A stretch of 64,000 bases of DNA from assembly GCA_946902985.2 (NCBI GenBank), contig OX336388.2:1388942223-1389006222 (forward strand). The letters run 5' to 3'. Each line of letters begins with the position of its first letter. Within the stretch, counting starts at the first letter, position 1. A program made the position numbers and the translations under genes. Below, piece by piece: positions 22,480 through 33,676 of the stretch. Below the pieces are notes generated by a model. That model made no database searches. It saw only the letters and a program-made list of their open reading frames with translations, and had not been told where the DNA came from. Source of the DNA: Meconema thalassinum. Its lineage: Eukaryota > Arthropoda > Insecta > Orthoptera > Tettigoniidae.

Positions 22480-22694
22480 TTGTTTTATTTTATGGCCAGA
22501 TGCCCTTTCTGATGCTAACCTCATTAGAGGAGTTGATGAGAGATGAAATTAATGAGGATGAAAATAGGTAAGGGATCGTGGCCAATACACCGTACCGTCC
22601 CAGTATTTACTTGGAGTTGAAAAGGACAGCAGACGATGGGGTTCAAACACACTCGTCTACAGCATCCGCAGATGGTATGGCCTAGCGCCCAGCC
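22480..22694 (-). mobile_element. SINE-like repeat with tRNA-like head
   Basis: On the minus strand the head (GGCTGGGCGCTAGGCC, then GTTTGAACCCC as box B) precedes a body whose complement contains GGCCAGATGCCCTTTCTGA, a widespread arthropod SINE motif. Boundaries are approximate. Confidence 0.6.
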
Positions 22695-22727
22695 TTAGGC
22701 CCTCTTCACACGGAGCAACTCAAAAGA

Positions 22728-23014
22728 AACTGTAGTAGCCTGGATACCGGAAACTGGGCGACTAAGCTATTCAAGTTGCCTTAAGTTAGGTACCAGCATT
22801 TGCCTGGAGTAGAAGTGGGAAACCACGGAAAACCACTTCCAGGATAGCTAACGTAGGAATCGAGCCCACCTTTTCAGTTTTGCCCCACGAGGCTGAGTAT
22901 ACCCTGTTCCAGCCCTCAGATCAGAATTTAATTTCAACCTTGGCAGAGCCTGGAATCGAACCCGGGCCTCCACGGTGACAGCCAAGAATGCTAGCCACTG
23001 CGCAACGAGATTGG
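22728..23014 (-). mobile_element. Heterodimeric SINE, family F
   Basis: On the minus strand the head has GTTGCGCAGTGGCTAGC and box B GGGTTCGATTCC. A second tRNA-like part follows with GGGCTCGATTCC, and then the shared body GTGGTTTTCCGTGGTTTCCC. The same two-part arrangement occurs at 48447. Confidence 0.75.
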
Positions 23015-23426
23015 AAAAAATGAGTTGAACGAGTTGCTACGGTGAAGACAATCTATTATAATACGCTAAGTTCATCCGACAATAAACTCAAGCTTCTGAA
23101 CCAGGAGTTTCGTGCGTTTTGTGCCAAAATCTTCCAAATCGTCTCAATAGTACAGGAAAAATCTTGCATTTCTTGAAAAGTCAACGGAAATATATGTATT
23201 TGTTTAAAAAGAGTATTTAAACAAATAAACAAGACGACAGCCCCTGGCAGAACTGTGTCGCGTCCAGCCCTCAAGGCGGGTAGTATGTACACATGGGGGG
23301 GCGCACACAACCCATTGTGCATTGAAAAGAATATTCAAACGGAATTACCCGCAACAGTGACGAATTACACTCTGATTACATAAATATCGACAATTTGTTT
23401 AAAAAGTGCGTTTAAACAAATAGACT

Positions 23427-23492
23427 ATATATATATATATATATATATATAGAACATATATACACATATAGACATATATACACATATAGAAC
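23427..23492 (+). repeat. (TA)n and ACATATAG microsatellite
   Basis: About twelve TA units are followed by four loose repeats of CACATATAGA. They lie just upstream of the CR1-like element. Confidence 0.9.
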
Positions 23493-23599
23493 TTTAAAAG
23501 CCGGACGGGTGGTTATCGAAAGAAATGTGCTGGTTATTACCAGTACTCTTCAGGTTCAAAAACTCGACTTGATTCCAATGGACACATCAGCAATGTTCT

Positions 23600-25096
23600 T
23601 CAAGGAACCCTCATGTCTTTTCGATTTCAGTAAGGCTTTTGACTGTGTGAATCACAATATACTTCTTGCAAAGCTGAAATCTTTTGGCTTCTCTCAGAGT
23701 GCTATTTCCTGGTTCAAATCATACCTTTCCATGCGTACACAGAGAGTGGTCCTCGCGGATGGCTCCTCCTCAGACTGGAAATCGGTAGAAAGTGGAGTAC
23801 CTCAGGGATCTGTCTTAGGTCCACTATGCTTCTCGATATATATAAACGATGTTACGAATGAATTCCGAAATAGTTCTTTTCATATATACGCTGATGACCT
23901 CCAAGCCTATTTTCACCTCACGCCTAGCACTGCATGTGATCGTATAAATCTGTTTAATGAAGACATTGACAGGCTTTGTGAATGGGTCCTAAATCATAAT
24001 CTTAACTTGAACATATCTAAAACACAACTTATATCCATTGGATATACAAAACTTCTAAACTCAGTAGATTTTAATTCACTTCCACCCATCAAGATACTAG
24101 ATAATAATATTAAATATAGCAACACTGTCAATAATCTCGGAGTGGTATTTGATAGAACACTGTCGTGGGCAGAGCATACGTCTAATGTGGTAAGGAAGGT
24201 AGTATCAACTATGCATCTCCTGAAAAGAACTGTTTCTTACACCCCTCCTAACATACGTAAGCTCTTCGTCCAAACTCTCATGTTTCCAATCATTGATTAT
24301 GGCTCTGCTGTATACAATGATTTACCAGAAACACAGAACATCAAATTACAAAGAGTCCAGAATGCATGTGTTCGGTACATTCTGGATGTAAAGCGAGATG
24401 AACATATCACACCTTACTACGTGCAGCTGAAATTGCTGAAACTCGACGAGCGCAGGCAGCTATCAGTTGCCATTCTGACACATAAAATATTACATACCAA
24501 GACCCCGTTATGTCTCTACAATGCATTTACACCAATGCATTCTGTTCATAATCGAAAAAATAGATACACAAAATTAACACTCCAGATTCGTATACACCGA
24601 ACCATGAAGTTCAATAAATCTTTGGTTTGCACCGCCTCACGCCTCTTCAACACCTTCGATTTATATAAGTTCGTCAACATTGAAAGCACTGCAGCTTTCA
24701 AAAGACATCTTTCATCCTGCTTCTTGGAGCAGTATACCTCTCACATTTGATTACTGCATTATGTTAAAATACTTTTTTTTTAAGTTCAATTATAACATCA
24801 GGACAATAGCTGACAACCTGTCTAATTTAATAGCTTTTCTTGTACAGTATATGATGTTTGCTTTTCGGGCTGATACTGTGTCTGTATGCTCTCTTTTGTA
24901 AATAATCTTTCCATTATCATTATTATTATTATTGTATTATTACTGTCTTTTGGTTACTATTGTTAGACTTATTATTTATATTGTGAATGTAAGTGAAATG
25001 TTTTATTTGCATAATAACCTTATTTAATGTAAGGCGCTACTGTAAAGGAGCTCTTAAGCTCTAAGTGTAGCCGTAAAATAAAATCAATCAATCAAT
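23600..25096 (+). mobile_element. CR1-like non-LTR retrotransposon, 5'-truncated
   Basis: An uninterrupted frame runs to a stop at 24748. It begins within the reverse transcriptase: motif A LFDFSKAFDCVNH (about 23620), motif B SGVPQGSVLGP (about 23795) and motif C YADDLQ (about 23887). It continues through an intact thumb and C-terminal region (FPIIDYGSAVYNDLP, RRQLSVAILTHK). The endonuclease and N-terminal RT blocks are missing, so it cannot be complete. The 3' UTR ends AAAATAAAATCAATCAATC, a short AATC repeat of the kind used by CR1/L2-type elements. The lack of stops suggests a fairly recent insertion. The first 30 or so codons of the open frame (23509-23600) look unrelated to RT and are probably flanking sequence. 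Confidence 0.82.
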
Positions 25097-25494
25097 CTCT
25101 CCCTTGACGTTCAAAAATGCTTTGCATAATACGAAGTAGGCCTAATGCAATTTAAAAAGTCCTCTCGGCACGCCGGAAGGCGGAGGTAGATTTCATCGGG
25201 CAAATTTGGGGTTAGGCGAAAATAGGCAGAATATGCACGTTTTCGTAGAAGGATCAGACCTCATTTATTGCAAGAAAGTATTTTATAATTGGAGCTTAAT
25301 AACCTTTGTTTTTCGTCATTTTATGCATATTTTAAACATTGTATTGTCTTATGGGGACGGTAACCTTCTTGTCATTAGGGGTACATTTTTATACTTGTGG
25401 TCACACTGTCCTTATGCAAGGTTTCGACACTGATGTGTAACTATGTAACGGTCTGTTACTTCTTCACGCAAAATTATATCTCCCGCAGAGATTT
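25097..25494. other. No gene recognised
   Basis: Non-coding AT-rich sequence between the CR1-like element and the next SINE. Confidence 0.5.
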
Positions 25495-25860
25495 TGGTTG
25501 GTTCCTCAGTTTAGGGACTGCGACAACGCCGTCATGAAACCCCGTGTACTTTGGGTGAGTGTAGAATCTGTCTGATAAACAGTGTGAATTGTGATGGCTG
25601 TATTAGTCTGTAATTCAGGTAAGGAGTAGTTCCTAATGTTGCTACCATATACTACCATCAACGACATCTAGCTCTGAACTTGGCTACGAGATGCCACCGC
25701 AACCAGCAACTCGCAACGAACGCTGGATCTTCCCTTCCAAAGGAAAGCATGCTGATGGATTTTTAGCGCTCTTAGAAAATCCGACGACTTCTGCCGGCTT
25801 TGAACCCGCGAACTCGGGCATAGAAGTTCAGCATACTACCAGTTACGTCACCGAGGCCGC
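25495..25860 (-). mobile_element. SINE, family A (variant 2)
   Basis: On the minus strand it has the family A head (GCGGCCTCGGTGACG, box B GGTTCAAAGCC) but ends with the variant 2 tail that contains CCCAAAGTACACGGGG. The copy at 41417 has the same tail; the copy at 3563 does not. Confidence 0.82.
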
Positions 25861-27270
25861 TTCTCACTTAGTCAGATGGATAGCTGAGCGTGATCGCGTG
25901 CAAGTGCGTTGTCATGGCAACGTCTGATGGCTCATCCCTCATCAATTTAGTAGTGTTGTCATGGCAACCTCTGATAGCTCTTGGCATTTTCTTATAATTC
26001 CGAAATCATTTTTCTCATCCCTTGGCGTAATGGTGGGTCATATCAAAAATTCTTTCAGACAAAAGTTTTAGGTAATTATTAGGGGAATATTGTCCATTTT
26101 GTACGGTTTTGAAATTGTGCCTATTAAGAGAGATATGATTAATGTTTTTTCCCGAAAAACCCACTTTTTCCCACCCCTTTGGTCAATGGTTGGTGCTATC
26201 AAAAATTTATTCAAACATAAATTTTTGGGCCTTATTCAACACATAGTATGAACTTTGAATGGATTCGATATTTCAAATATTAAGAGAGTTATAGCGATAT
26301 TTCACTTTTTCGAAAAAAGACCCCCATTTTCACCCCCGTCGACCGATTGTGCCCATTAACGAACTCGGCCGAGATTTTATAGGGATACATATTATGTAAA
26401 AAAATCAAATTGATTGGTGCAAAATTGCGGTAGTTACCGTGTCCACAAGAAAGTGATATACATACATATATACATAAATTATATATAAACTTTTTAACTG
26501 ACGGTGGTTTTGGGGTCTAGGGGATGTGAAACGTGAAGATATGTCGAAATTTTCCGGAAGTCGAAACATGGTACCCATTGCAATAGTTAGCTTTCTAATG
26601 AAATCTACCTAAAACAATGTTTTAAGGGTGAAAATATAGAGGCCACTTGTCCGTAATGCCCAAAGGTATATCGTATACTGTAATTAACAAATTCAGAGTA
26701 AAATTACGGTATATAATAGGGAGAAGGGCAATGTCTAACCTAGAAGGAATAGGAGATATATTGCATAGACAACCGTGGACAAATTTCAGCAAACAAACGA
26801 GGAAAAAAATAATTGAAAGAGGATAGGGATTAAAACTCAAGCTCATTATTCCATTTAGGGGCTTCCAATATTATGGTCATCCTCTCGGTCATTATCTCTT
26901 CAATGAAGGTGAATCGTGCTGTAGTTAAGTTCGTTCTTCAGCGTAATAGTGTACGAGACTACGAGTCTCTGACTTTCGGCCCACAAATCTTGTCAGCAAC
27001 AGAACGACTGTTATTGAATCGCCACTAACGATTATCATACTAGACATTTACCACAGCCGAAACACGGAAAACTTCTCGTGGGTCAAAACAAGAAGATAAT
27101 TCTACAGGACCAGAGACATTCCTTTTGCGTATGGATAATAGAACGACTACTGTAAGCGTTTCCCTTTTTCCTTCTTGCATCTCATTTAGATTCTTTTCTA
27201 GATATTCGTTTTATTTCTGACTGTATAGTTGTGTCTTACAAGATGCATGAATTGAAAATTGTTAGTCATA
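25861..27270. other. No gene; diverged tandem repeat within
   Basis: Two diverged units of about 155 bp (about 26013-26165 and 26166-26335) share TATCAAAAATT.TTCA, TATTAAGAGAG and a TTTTTC(G/C) ending. The rest, to 27270, shows no coding or repeat family that I recognise. Confidence 0.5.
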
Positions 27271-27283
27271 GTCTGTTAGTGTA

Positions 27284-27511
27284 TAATAAAAATGTCATTG
27301 GTTTTACGTCCCTTTTAACTACTCGGGCTTTTAGAGACGCCGGGGTGCCGGAATTTTGCCCCGAAGGGAATCTTTAATGTGCCAGTAAATCTACTGACAC
27401 GGCTCCCTCGCATTTGCGCACCCTCAAATGCCAGCTGACTGCGCTAGGATTCGATCCTGCAACCTTGGACACAGCATGCGAGAACGTTATCGGTGAGCCA
27501 CGCAGCCAGTC
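27284..27511 (-). mobile_element. SINE, family B
   Basis: A minus-strand copy with box B-like GGATCGAATCC. A 13-bp duplication, gtctgttagtgta, flanks it with one mismatch (27271-27283 and 27512-27524). Confidence 0.9.
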
Positions 27512-27524
27512 GTCTGTTCGTGTA

Positions 27525-28142
27525 AACAGTGTGTATGTGCAACAAAATGAACACACGTTATGTATTGTAATGAAGAAAGAAAAAAAAAAGCTTTATCATG
27601 AATGTTACCTGCCACCTTGTTTTGTCACCATAAATGGAATAACATCAATGGACCTTTAGAACGCGCTCAACAAGAACATTATTTTCCATTAACCTTGAAC
27701 AATTCCCACTATCTCCAAATTTAGCGGCTAATATGGGCATCGATTTGTCTACAAGGTAGGTAACTTAACTAACGTTCACAATGGCCAATCAAGCAGCAAG
27801 TCAGGAAGCCTTGGCTAGCAGATGAGTAGATTTACAGTTGTAATATCGAATATAACAAGAGGAAAACATTACGAACGGTACACTACCTAACCTAAACGAC
27901 GGCTGTGTGTACCCTCCGAAGCGTAGACGGAGTACTTCAATGAAATCCCTAACCTTACTCACACGTGCATTGCTCAGTCGATGTGACTTTTTCATAAAAT
28001 GAAAATAGGTTATGGTTACTGACGTATTGCGACTGAAACAGCTATTCAGCTGTGAGCTCACTCAGGGTCACTTAGAAGGTACACCCATCAGACCACATCG
28101 ACAAGGTAATCTGTGTCAAAACTATTTAAAAGAGACCACAAT
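27525..28142. other. No gene recognised
   Basis: Short open frames only; nothing with a recognisable domain or repeat family. Confidence 0.5.
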
Positions 28143-28718
28143 ACAGGGTTATTCAGCTAAGATGTTACACGGCAATAATGTCTAAACCATTAAAGATATC
28201 GGTATTCAGATTTCACTTTTGTGAATGGTGCTAAGGGACTCATAAGGGACTCATAAACTAACTTATACTATTTTTTCCTTTTATTGTGAATAGCTGAGAT
28301 ATTGGTATCAACTTTGGTTTTATTTATGGAACTAGACTAATTTTTGCATACAGGGCAACAGATTTCAATGAGACAAATTCAACGGTGTTATTATTTCCCA
28401 AATCGGACAAGTAGGCTACTTTGTGAGAAATCAAGGATATGAAAATTGTGCTAGGCCACGCCTCCTTATGGTGACGCGATGTGCTAATGGCTAGTAGGTT
28501 GCGGCTAAATGTGAATCACGGCTTGTTGGTGCCCTTACCTAGCCTAGCCTAGCCTCGTTCGCAGGCGTAATCTACTTCAAAACGAAATGAATATCCTGAA
28601 AGCAGAATCGTAGTCGTTATTATCGGAGATTGGTTCTTCGGGAAACGTAAATGAGTGATCCAAAAAATAGTAAAATGAAGTTTCATTTATTGTCTAATAA
28701 GTTCTTACGTCACTAGCT
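28143..28718 (+). repeat. 576-bp dispersed repeat, left half of an inverted pair
   Basis: The segment from ACAGGGTTATTCAGCTAAG to GTTCTTACGTCA recurs inverted at 39589-40157 with small indels. Both copies include a CCTAGCC-rich stretch. No open frame runs through it and there are no obvious terminal inverted repeats, so it may be part of a longer element or a non-coding mobile repeat. Confidence 0.88.
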
Positions 28719-28944
28719 GTTTGGTGTAATGGCACAAAGGTACAGATGGTGGCGTACATTGCTTTTGATTTGCTATAACAAGTAGAATAAATAATTCACG
28801 ATGCGTAACACACTTCGGGAGTCTTAAATGTACCAGTGGATAACACGAAACGGGAAAGCGTAATGTTTTGCAAATACAGTACGTGCAGAATAGTCCAAGT
28901 TGAAAAAGTATTTAAACAGTTGGTTTAATTCATTTATTAGAGAT

Positions 28945-29160
28945 ACGTAGCCAAGAGCGCTAACGCGCTAGTCCGTGCCTCGCTGGCATCGGGAAAGCGT
29001 GGGTTAGATTCCCACCTCGGCCGTCCTGAAAATAGATTTCGTGGTTTCCCATTTTCACCACCAGGCAAATGCCGGGAAGGTTCCTTTCAATAGGCCCACG
29101 GCCGATTGCCTTCCAAAATCCCTTCCCTGACCCGTCCTGAAAAGAAAAGTACATGGCCAT
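28945..29160 (+). mobile_element. SINE, family F body with a single tRNA-like head
   Basis: The head has CGTAGCCAAGAGCGCTAAC and box B GGGTTAGATTCCC. The body shares the GTGGTTTCCCATTTTCACC and CAGGCAAATGCCGGGA blocks with the other family F members. Confidence 0.78.
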
Positions 29161-29377
29161 TGGCTGTATTAATAAAATTATTAATAGAAACTTTTAATGC
29201 TTTATCAGGAAAAGAGTGGCCTTTTCAAGCGTAGCTACATAAGGTTGAATGGAAAATTATGTAAGTCACTGCACTGTAGATCGCGATCCAGCTGGCAGCG
29301 GTCACTGAGACACTGTTTCTTCACGAAAAGGGAAAATAGGTAGGCTAAGAAAGGAGGCTGATTCAGCATTCAAGTCT

Positions 29378-29751
29378 GACAAGAGGAGGATACAATGCAT
29401 GGGTCACCGATTCGAACCATCTTTAGTGCACGTGTAGGGCATGACTAGGCGTATACCAGGTGCAAGTAGTAAGGTGTGCTTCTCAGCCGATTCCGAGAAA
29501 TTATTTATTAATTATTCGTAATTGCTGTAGCGCGTTCATGTGCGCTGTACGTTAACAGGAAACCAAGACGCTCATGGTTCAGCGGTAAGAGTCCTGCTTC
29601 GTAAGCGTGGGATCACTGGATCGAATCCCACCTGTGAGCATTTTTTTCCTTTTCTTTTTTTGTAAACATAGGCAATTCGTACAACAGTAGGTGTCGTGAA
29701 TAATGTTCATTTTGCAGTCAATTGTAATAACGTGTTATGTGAGCGGGAAAG
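29378..29751 (+). repeat. Left arm of a large inverted-repeat element
   Basis: The arm begins near ACAAGAGGAGGATAC and extends through TAATAACGTGTTATGTGAG. It recurs inverted at 31090-31456 with high similarity. It contains the tRNA-like unit at 29570-29639. About 1.3 kb, including a solo LTR, separates the arms. Confidence 0.88.
29570..29639 (+). pseudogene. tRNA-like Pol III unit in the left arm
   Basis: The sequence has box A TGGTTCAGCGGTAAG, an anticodon-like loop TTCGTAA (reading CGT) and box B GGATCGAATCCC. The acceptor halves GCTCATG and TGTGAGC pair fully if G-T pairs are allowed. A T-run begins immediately after, as a Pol III terminator would. The T-arm stem does not pair well, so I call it a tRNA-derived pseudogene or small-RNA unit rather than a working tRNA. 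Confidence 0.5.
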
Positions 29752-30129
29752 GGGAGTGGGAATAAATCTTACAGGAGATTACATCCTCGTCGCGGAATTT
29801 GAATGCGGTCCACTTCCATCGGCCTTCGTAGGCACCGGCACATCACTATAAAGTGTAATATCCGACATCGCACAATTATTCCCACTCTTATGATGTTGCT
29901 GCCTCAAGAGCCGAGGAACGAATGCGGCATTCAACGTTTCCTGGCTGAACCGTTTATCCTCCTGCCCACCGTTATCGTTAGTTTGTGTGCAGGTGACCTC
30001 GCCAGTTCCGAACACTTTCCAACAGTAGCAACAGAGTATCGAGAAGGCAGTGTGAGAACAGAGTAACAAAAAGGCAGTGCGAGAGTACAAATATCAAGTA
30101 GGCAGTGAAGTCTTGGAATTGTTATGTAT
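29752..30129. other. Left interior of the inverted-repeat element
   Basis: Open frames overlap on both strands but none has a known domain. The segment lies between the left arm and the solo LTR. Confidence 0.4.
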
Positions 30130-30815
30130 TGTTACGTGCCACCCCCTAGTGGCACTTTTGTTAACTGGATTACGGTGGGGGTACAAAGCACAACACCAAT
30201 TACTGCTTAAAGAAATAATTAACTTTATTGTGGCCAGAAAATTACGCTAATCAGCAAATACAAGCAATTAGGAGCCTTACTCCAGTTTCCTCAAGTCTCT
30301 TCCTTGAGCGCTCTTGGCCCTTCCACTTGTCAACAGATCACAGAAGTTAATCCGTCCTAATGAGTACGGTGGCCTTGACAGAAACTACCTGCTCCTCTCC
30401 TTTATGTTCACCGACCACAATTACTTACGATCACTTGCTGCAGGCTATTTCGCTGTCCACAAGCTGGAGAAACAATGTCACTGGATTTCGTAACTCGCAC
30501 AGCACTTCGTCACCACACTTCTGTCGCACAAGATAATCGCTCGCACTAGCTCGTAAAACACAACAACAACAACTGCTAGACAGGTCGCACTTATATAGCA
30601 GGCCGGTGACTCAATAAATGCTTCTAGATCCATCCAGGGTTCACGGCTTCTCGAGGTTTCCATCGCTGGTCCAGTCACGAATATTCTGGACTACCCCTTT
30701 GTCCTAGTAGCCCTGTTGCATAAGGCACACGCAATACAGGAGGCAGGCCACAGCCCAGCCCTGGGGCAGTTGTGACTCATACGGCGAGTGATGACACAAA
30801 CTCACAGCCGTAACA
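30130..30815 (-). mobile_element. Solo LTR
   Basis: On the minus strand it starts TGTTACGGCTGTGAG and ends GGTGGCACGTAACA, giving short inverted ends (TGTTACG / CGTAACA). Internally it has CTATATAAG as TATA box and AATAAAG as polyadenylation signal. It aligns along its length with the LTR at 54015-54676. No internal retrotransposon sequence adjoins it, so it is the product of LTR-LTR recombination. Gypsy-type is likely from the termini but not shown. Confidence 0.85.
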
Positions 30816-31089
30816 CCATTATGAGTGTGTAAAAAAATAGAAATATTTGTGTGTTGAATGTCATGCATAGTAAAAACGACCCATAGCATGAGACACTATT
30901 TGCGGGGTACGGAGTGGTCTGATGGTTCACTGACGTGCAATGCACGGAACAGACTGGGCCTTCAGTGTATAAACGTATACATATAATAGAGTACACCTGA
31001 CCATTTATAATACCAATGTATTTGCATTGCCCCGCCTGTACATAATGTAATGTCACAAACGTTCAACCCCATACGATGATTTCAGAATG
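30816..31089. other. Right interior of the inverted-repeat element
   Basis: Non-coding; it does not resemble the left interior, so symmetry is limited to the arms. Confidence 0.4.
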
Positions 31090-31456
31090 CCTTTTCCCGC
31101 TCACAGAACACGTTATTACAATTGACTGCAAAATGAACATATTTACGACACCTACAGTTGTACGAATTGCCTATGTTTAAAAAAAAAAAGGAAGGCTCAC
31201 CGGTGGGATTCGAACCAGTGATCCACGCTTACGAAGCAGGGCTCTTACCGCTGAACCATGCGCTCCTTGGCTTTAGCTTAACGTACAGCGCACATGAACG
31301 CGCTACAGCAATTACGAATAATTAATAATTACTTTCTCGGAATCGGCTGAGAAGCGCACCTTACTACTTGCACCTGGTATACACCTAGTCATGCCCTATA
31401 CGTGTACTAAAGATGGTTCGAATCGGTGACCCTTACATCGTATCCTCCCCTTGTGA
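31090..31456 (-). repeat. Right arm of the large inverted-repeat element
   Basis: This is the inverted copy of 29378-29751. It contains the second tRNA-like unit (31194-31264, minus strand). Confidence 0.88.
31194..31264 (-). pseudogene. tRNA-like Pol III unit in the right arm
   Basis: On the minus strand it has the same box A and anticodon-like loop as the left copy, and a consensus box B GGTTCGAATCCC. A run of about ten T residues follows within about 6 bp. The acceptor stem is weaker than in the left copy. Confidence 0.5.
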
Positions 31457-32779
31457 GTGGCATTATAAAACTACCCGAGTGTGGTTTGAACACGATGGGT
31501 GTCCTACACACTACTCGCGTGTGGCTAGACTAGTAATAAGCCTCTCCATCGTCTCCTGACCTCCCACCATCTCTCCGTCACTATAGTTCATCTACTGTAA
31601 GTTTGCACTTTTTTGACAGCTAGGGTTGCCAACCTTCATAAGGAAAGACTCAATTTATAACCTGTAGTCCATAATAAATATATACATGTTTTATTCACAT
31701 GTAAGTTATTTCAGGTTATTTTTTCGCTTGTCCTAGTAATTTTGAATAACTTATATTGGCAACATATTCTGTCGGTCAGACTGAAAAGTTGCATTATCAA
31801 ACTGAACTACCACGTGCTCGTATGATGGGCGTGCGCTTGGTAATGGACGCTTTACTGTGTTCATCCGCCTGAAAAAAACGTGTTAATTATATTAAATAAT
31901 AATAATAATTATAATTGATAATATTGCGCAAAGTCGTCTGAAAGTATTATTTCCATTTGAACGCGTGTTCATTTTCCAGATAAATATATAGTGGTTATCT
32001 AAAATGTTGAGTAAATATGTAGCCTGAGAGGTCTCCAGGTCGCACATCTTTGTTTTGACTATCGAGTAGGAAGCAGTTACGGAATTTCTTGTTCAAGATA
32101 TTTATGTTATTTCCTTCTTTTTGAAGGTAAAAGGAAAGGTCAGCAGAACTATTTATTTCCCTAAGGACATTGGCCTAGTGAATAATTTTCATATGGCATG
32201 ATTTGTGCAAAATGTAGGTTTAAAATATGAGTTGTTTTTTAGGCCAAAAAGTTAACTTACATGGTGAAATGTTTCGTACGTTTTATTTTAATATCAATCC
32301 AACAGGTCAAGTAATGATCGTATCGTCTTAAGGACATCTTACACTATACCTTAGTAAGCATTTTCCTCGAGCTGTGAAATGATGGGCCTAAAATAATTCC
32401 ACTGTCACATGTAAGTTATCAGCTGCTCTGTCATAGCCAAGGTCTTGGTCATAGCGCGTCCAACGATGTAACATTATTCTGTCAACGAGCAGTCAGTGAG
32501 TGTGCTGTTAGAACGATTATTTGATAAATGTCACAAAGAAATACAAATTTCCTTAAAAAAAAACGGCAATGAATTGATATTGCGAGATGAATGTAGGTTT
32601 AGGCAACACATAACAGCTGTTGACCCCCTTGACGGAATACAGCGGCCATTGCCGGCTGCCACGTGGGTGATAGCTAATTGGCTGGAATGCACTTGGTAGG
32701 GGCGGATTTATGTTCTGAAGGAGTATTCGTTCCCGCGAGAACTGTCAAAAAAGTGCAAACTTAGAGTAGATGAACTATA

Positions 32780-33030
32780 TTTTGGTCAGTCTTCTCCTTT
32801 CTTTCGCACGCAGTCCTCCACACCCGTTACCACTTATCTCTTGGACTTCATCTTGGTCTTTTCCCCTCTATCTTCATCTCATGTATCTTCCTGGGTATCC
32901 TCCTCCCATCCATTCGCTTAACATGTCCATACCATTTAAGCCTTGGTTCCTCTATCCTATCCTGTAATGCTCCCTCCTTGTCTAATTCTCTGATCTTCTC
33001 ATTTCTTAACCTGTCCACCTCAGTCACACC
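32780..33030 (-). pseudogene. RTE-like C-terminal fragment
   Basis: On the minus strand it encodes ALQDRIEEPRLKWYG and then RRIPRKIHEM, with interruptions. The relative at 33677 has the equivalent QDRIEKSRLLRY and RIPRKILEM. It is 5'-truncated. Confidence 0.65.
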
Positions 33031-33036
33031 AATACT

Positions 33037-33197
33037 AAAGCGCTATAGATTTCAAGGAGCTTAGATATCTAACCTCCCTGACTTTCATAGTGCTTCAAGG
33101 AACTACGAAATTCGACATGCAAGCTACCCTTTGGGTATCAAATAACAAAGGTTGCACCCAGCACCCGAGGCCATATGATATTATTATTATTATTATC
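33037..33197 (+). mobile_element. SINE, family C, 5'-truncated
   Basis: It matches the 3' half of the SINE at 20763 (AACTACGAAATTCGACA to CCCGAGGCCAT.TGATA, then TTA repeats). The tRNA head is absent. Confidence 0.85.
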
Positions 33198-33285
33198 ATG
33201 AGCTCAAAATTCATTGAAATAATACAGTAGCCTGAATTGAACAGGAAAACCAAATAGTCAATAGGTGTCAAATCAAGTGTACGTG

Positions 33286-33337
33286 AAGGGTACATGACCT
33301 CGTTGCTCCTCCCCTTACAACAACAATAACTAACTAA
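33286..33337 (+). mobile_element. Short hairpin retro-unit, 52 bp
   Basis: The insertion runs from about GGGTACATGACCTCG to ACAACAATAACTAACTAA. It is bounded by a 12-bp duplication, caagtgtacgtg / caggtgtacgtg (33274-33285 and 33338-33349). It starts at the same point of the consensus as the other four units. Confidence 0.75.
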
Positions 33338-33676
33338 CAGGTGTACGTGCGGCCAACTTAATGCCTTCACGCCCAATCGACCGATCAGGAAATAGAGTTA
33401 GTCTAGCCACACACGAGTAGTGTGTAGGACACCCATCGTGTTCAAACCACTCGGGAATTTCTAAATTCCACTCAGACTCGAATGCAGAAACAGCCTTATG
33501 CTCCAAAAGACGCGGCCATTGGCTGGAAACTGTGCAAGATGATGATGATGATTTATGTTTGTCGAGTCTTTATGTGATTTATTATGTAACATTTCATGCA
33601 ATGCACTCTCTGATATGAGCATCTTCGCTGTACTAATATTTCAGCTGTTATGATCCATCATTTTGGTTTGAATCTT

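Larger units (their letters stand above)
31474..33454. repeat. Nested inverted repeats, two pairs
   Basis: An outer pair of about 57 bp (31474-31535 and 33399-33454) shares GAACACGATGGGTGTCCTAC. An inner pair of about 42 bp (31577-31622 and 32735-32778) shares TGTCAAAAAAGTGCAAACTT. The order is palindromic, as in an element with long terminal inverted repeats whose right side was later split by retrotransposon DNA (32779-33340). No transposase is visible. Confidence 0.75.

Noticed and set aside
23509..23600. N-terminal 30 codons of the CR1-like open frame as part of the protein
   Set aside because: They show no resemblance to the RT region that should precede motif A, so the frame is probably open by chance into flanking DNA.
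29570..31264. Functional tRNA-Thr genes (anticodon loop reads CGT)
   Set aside because: The T-arm does not pair in either copy and the acceptor stem fails in one; both lie in arms of a repeat, so they are listed as tRNA-like pseudogenes.
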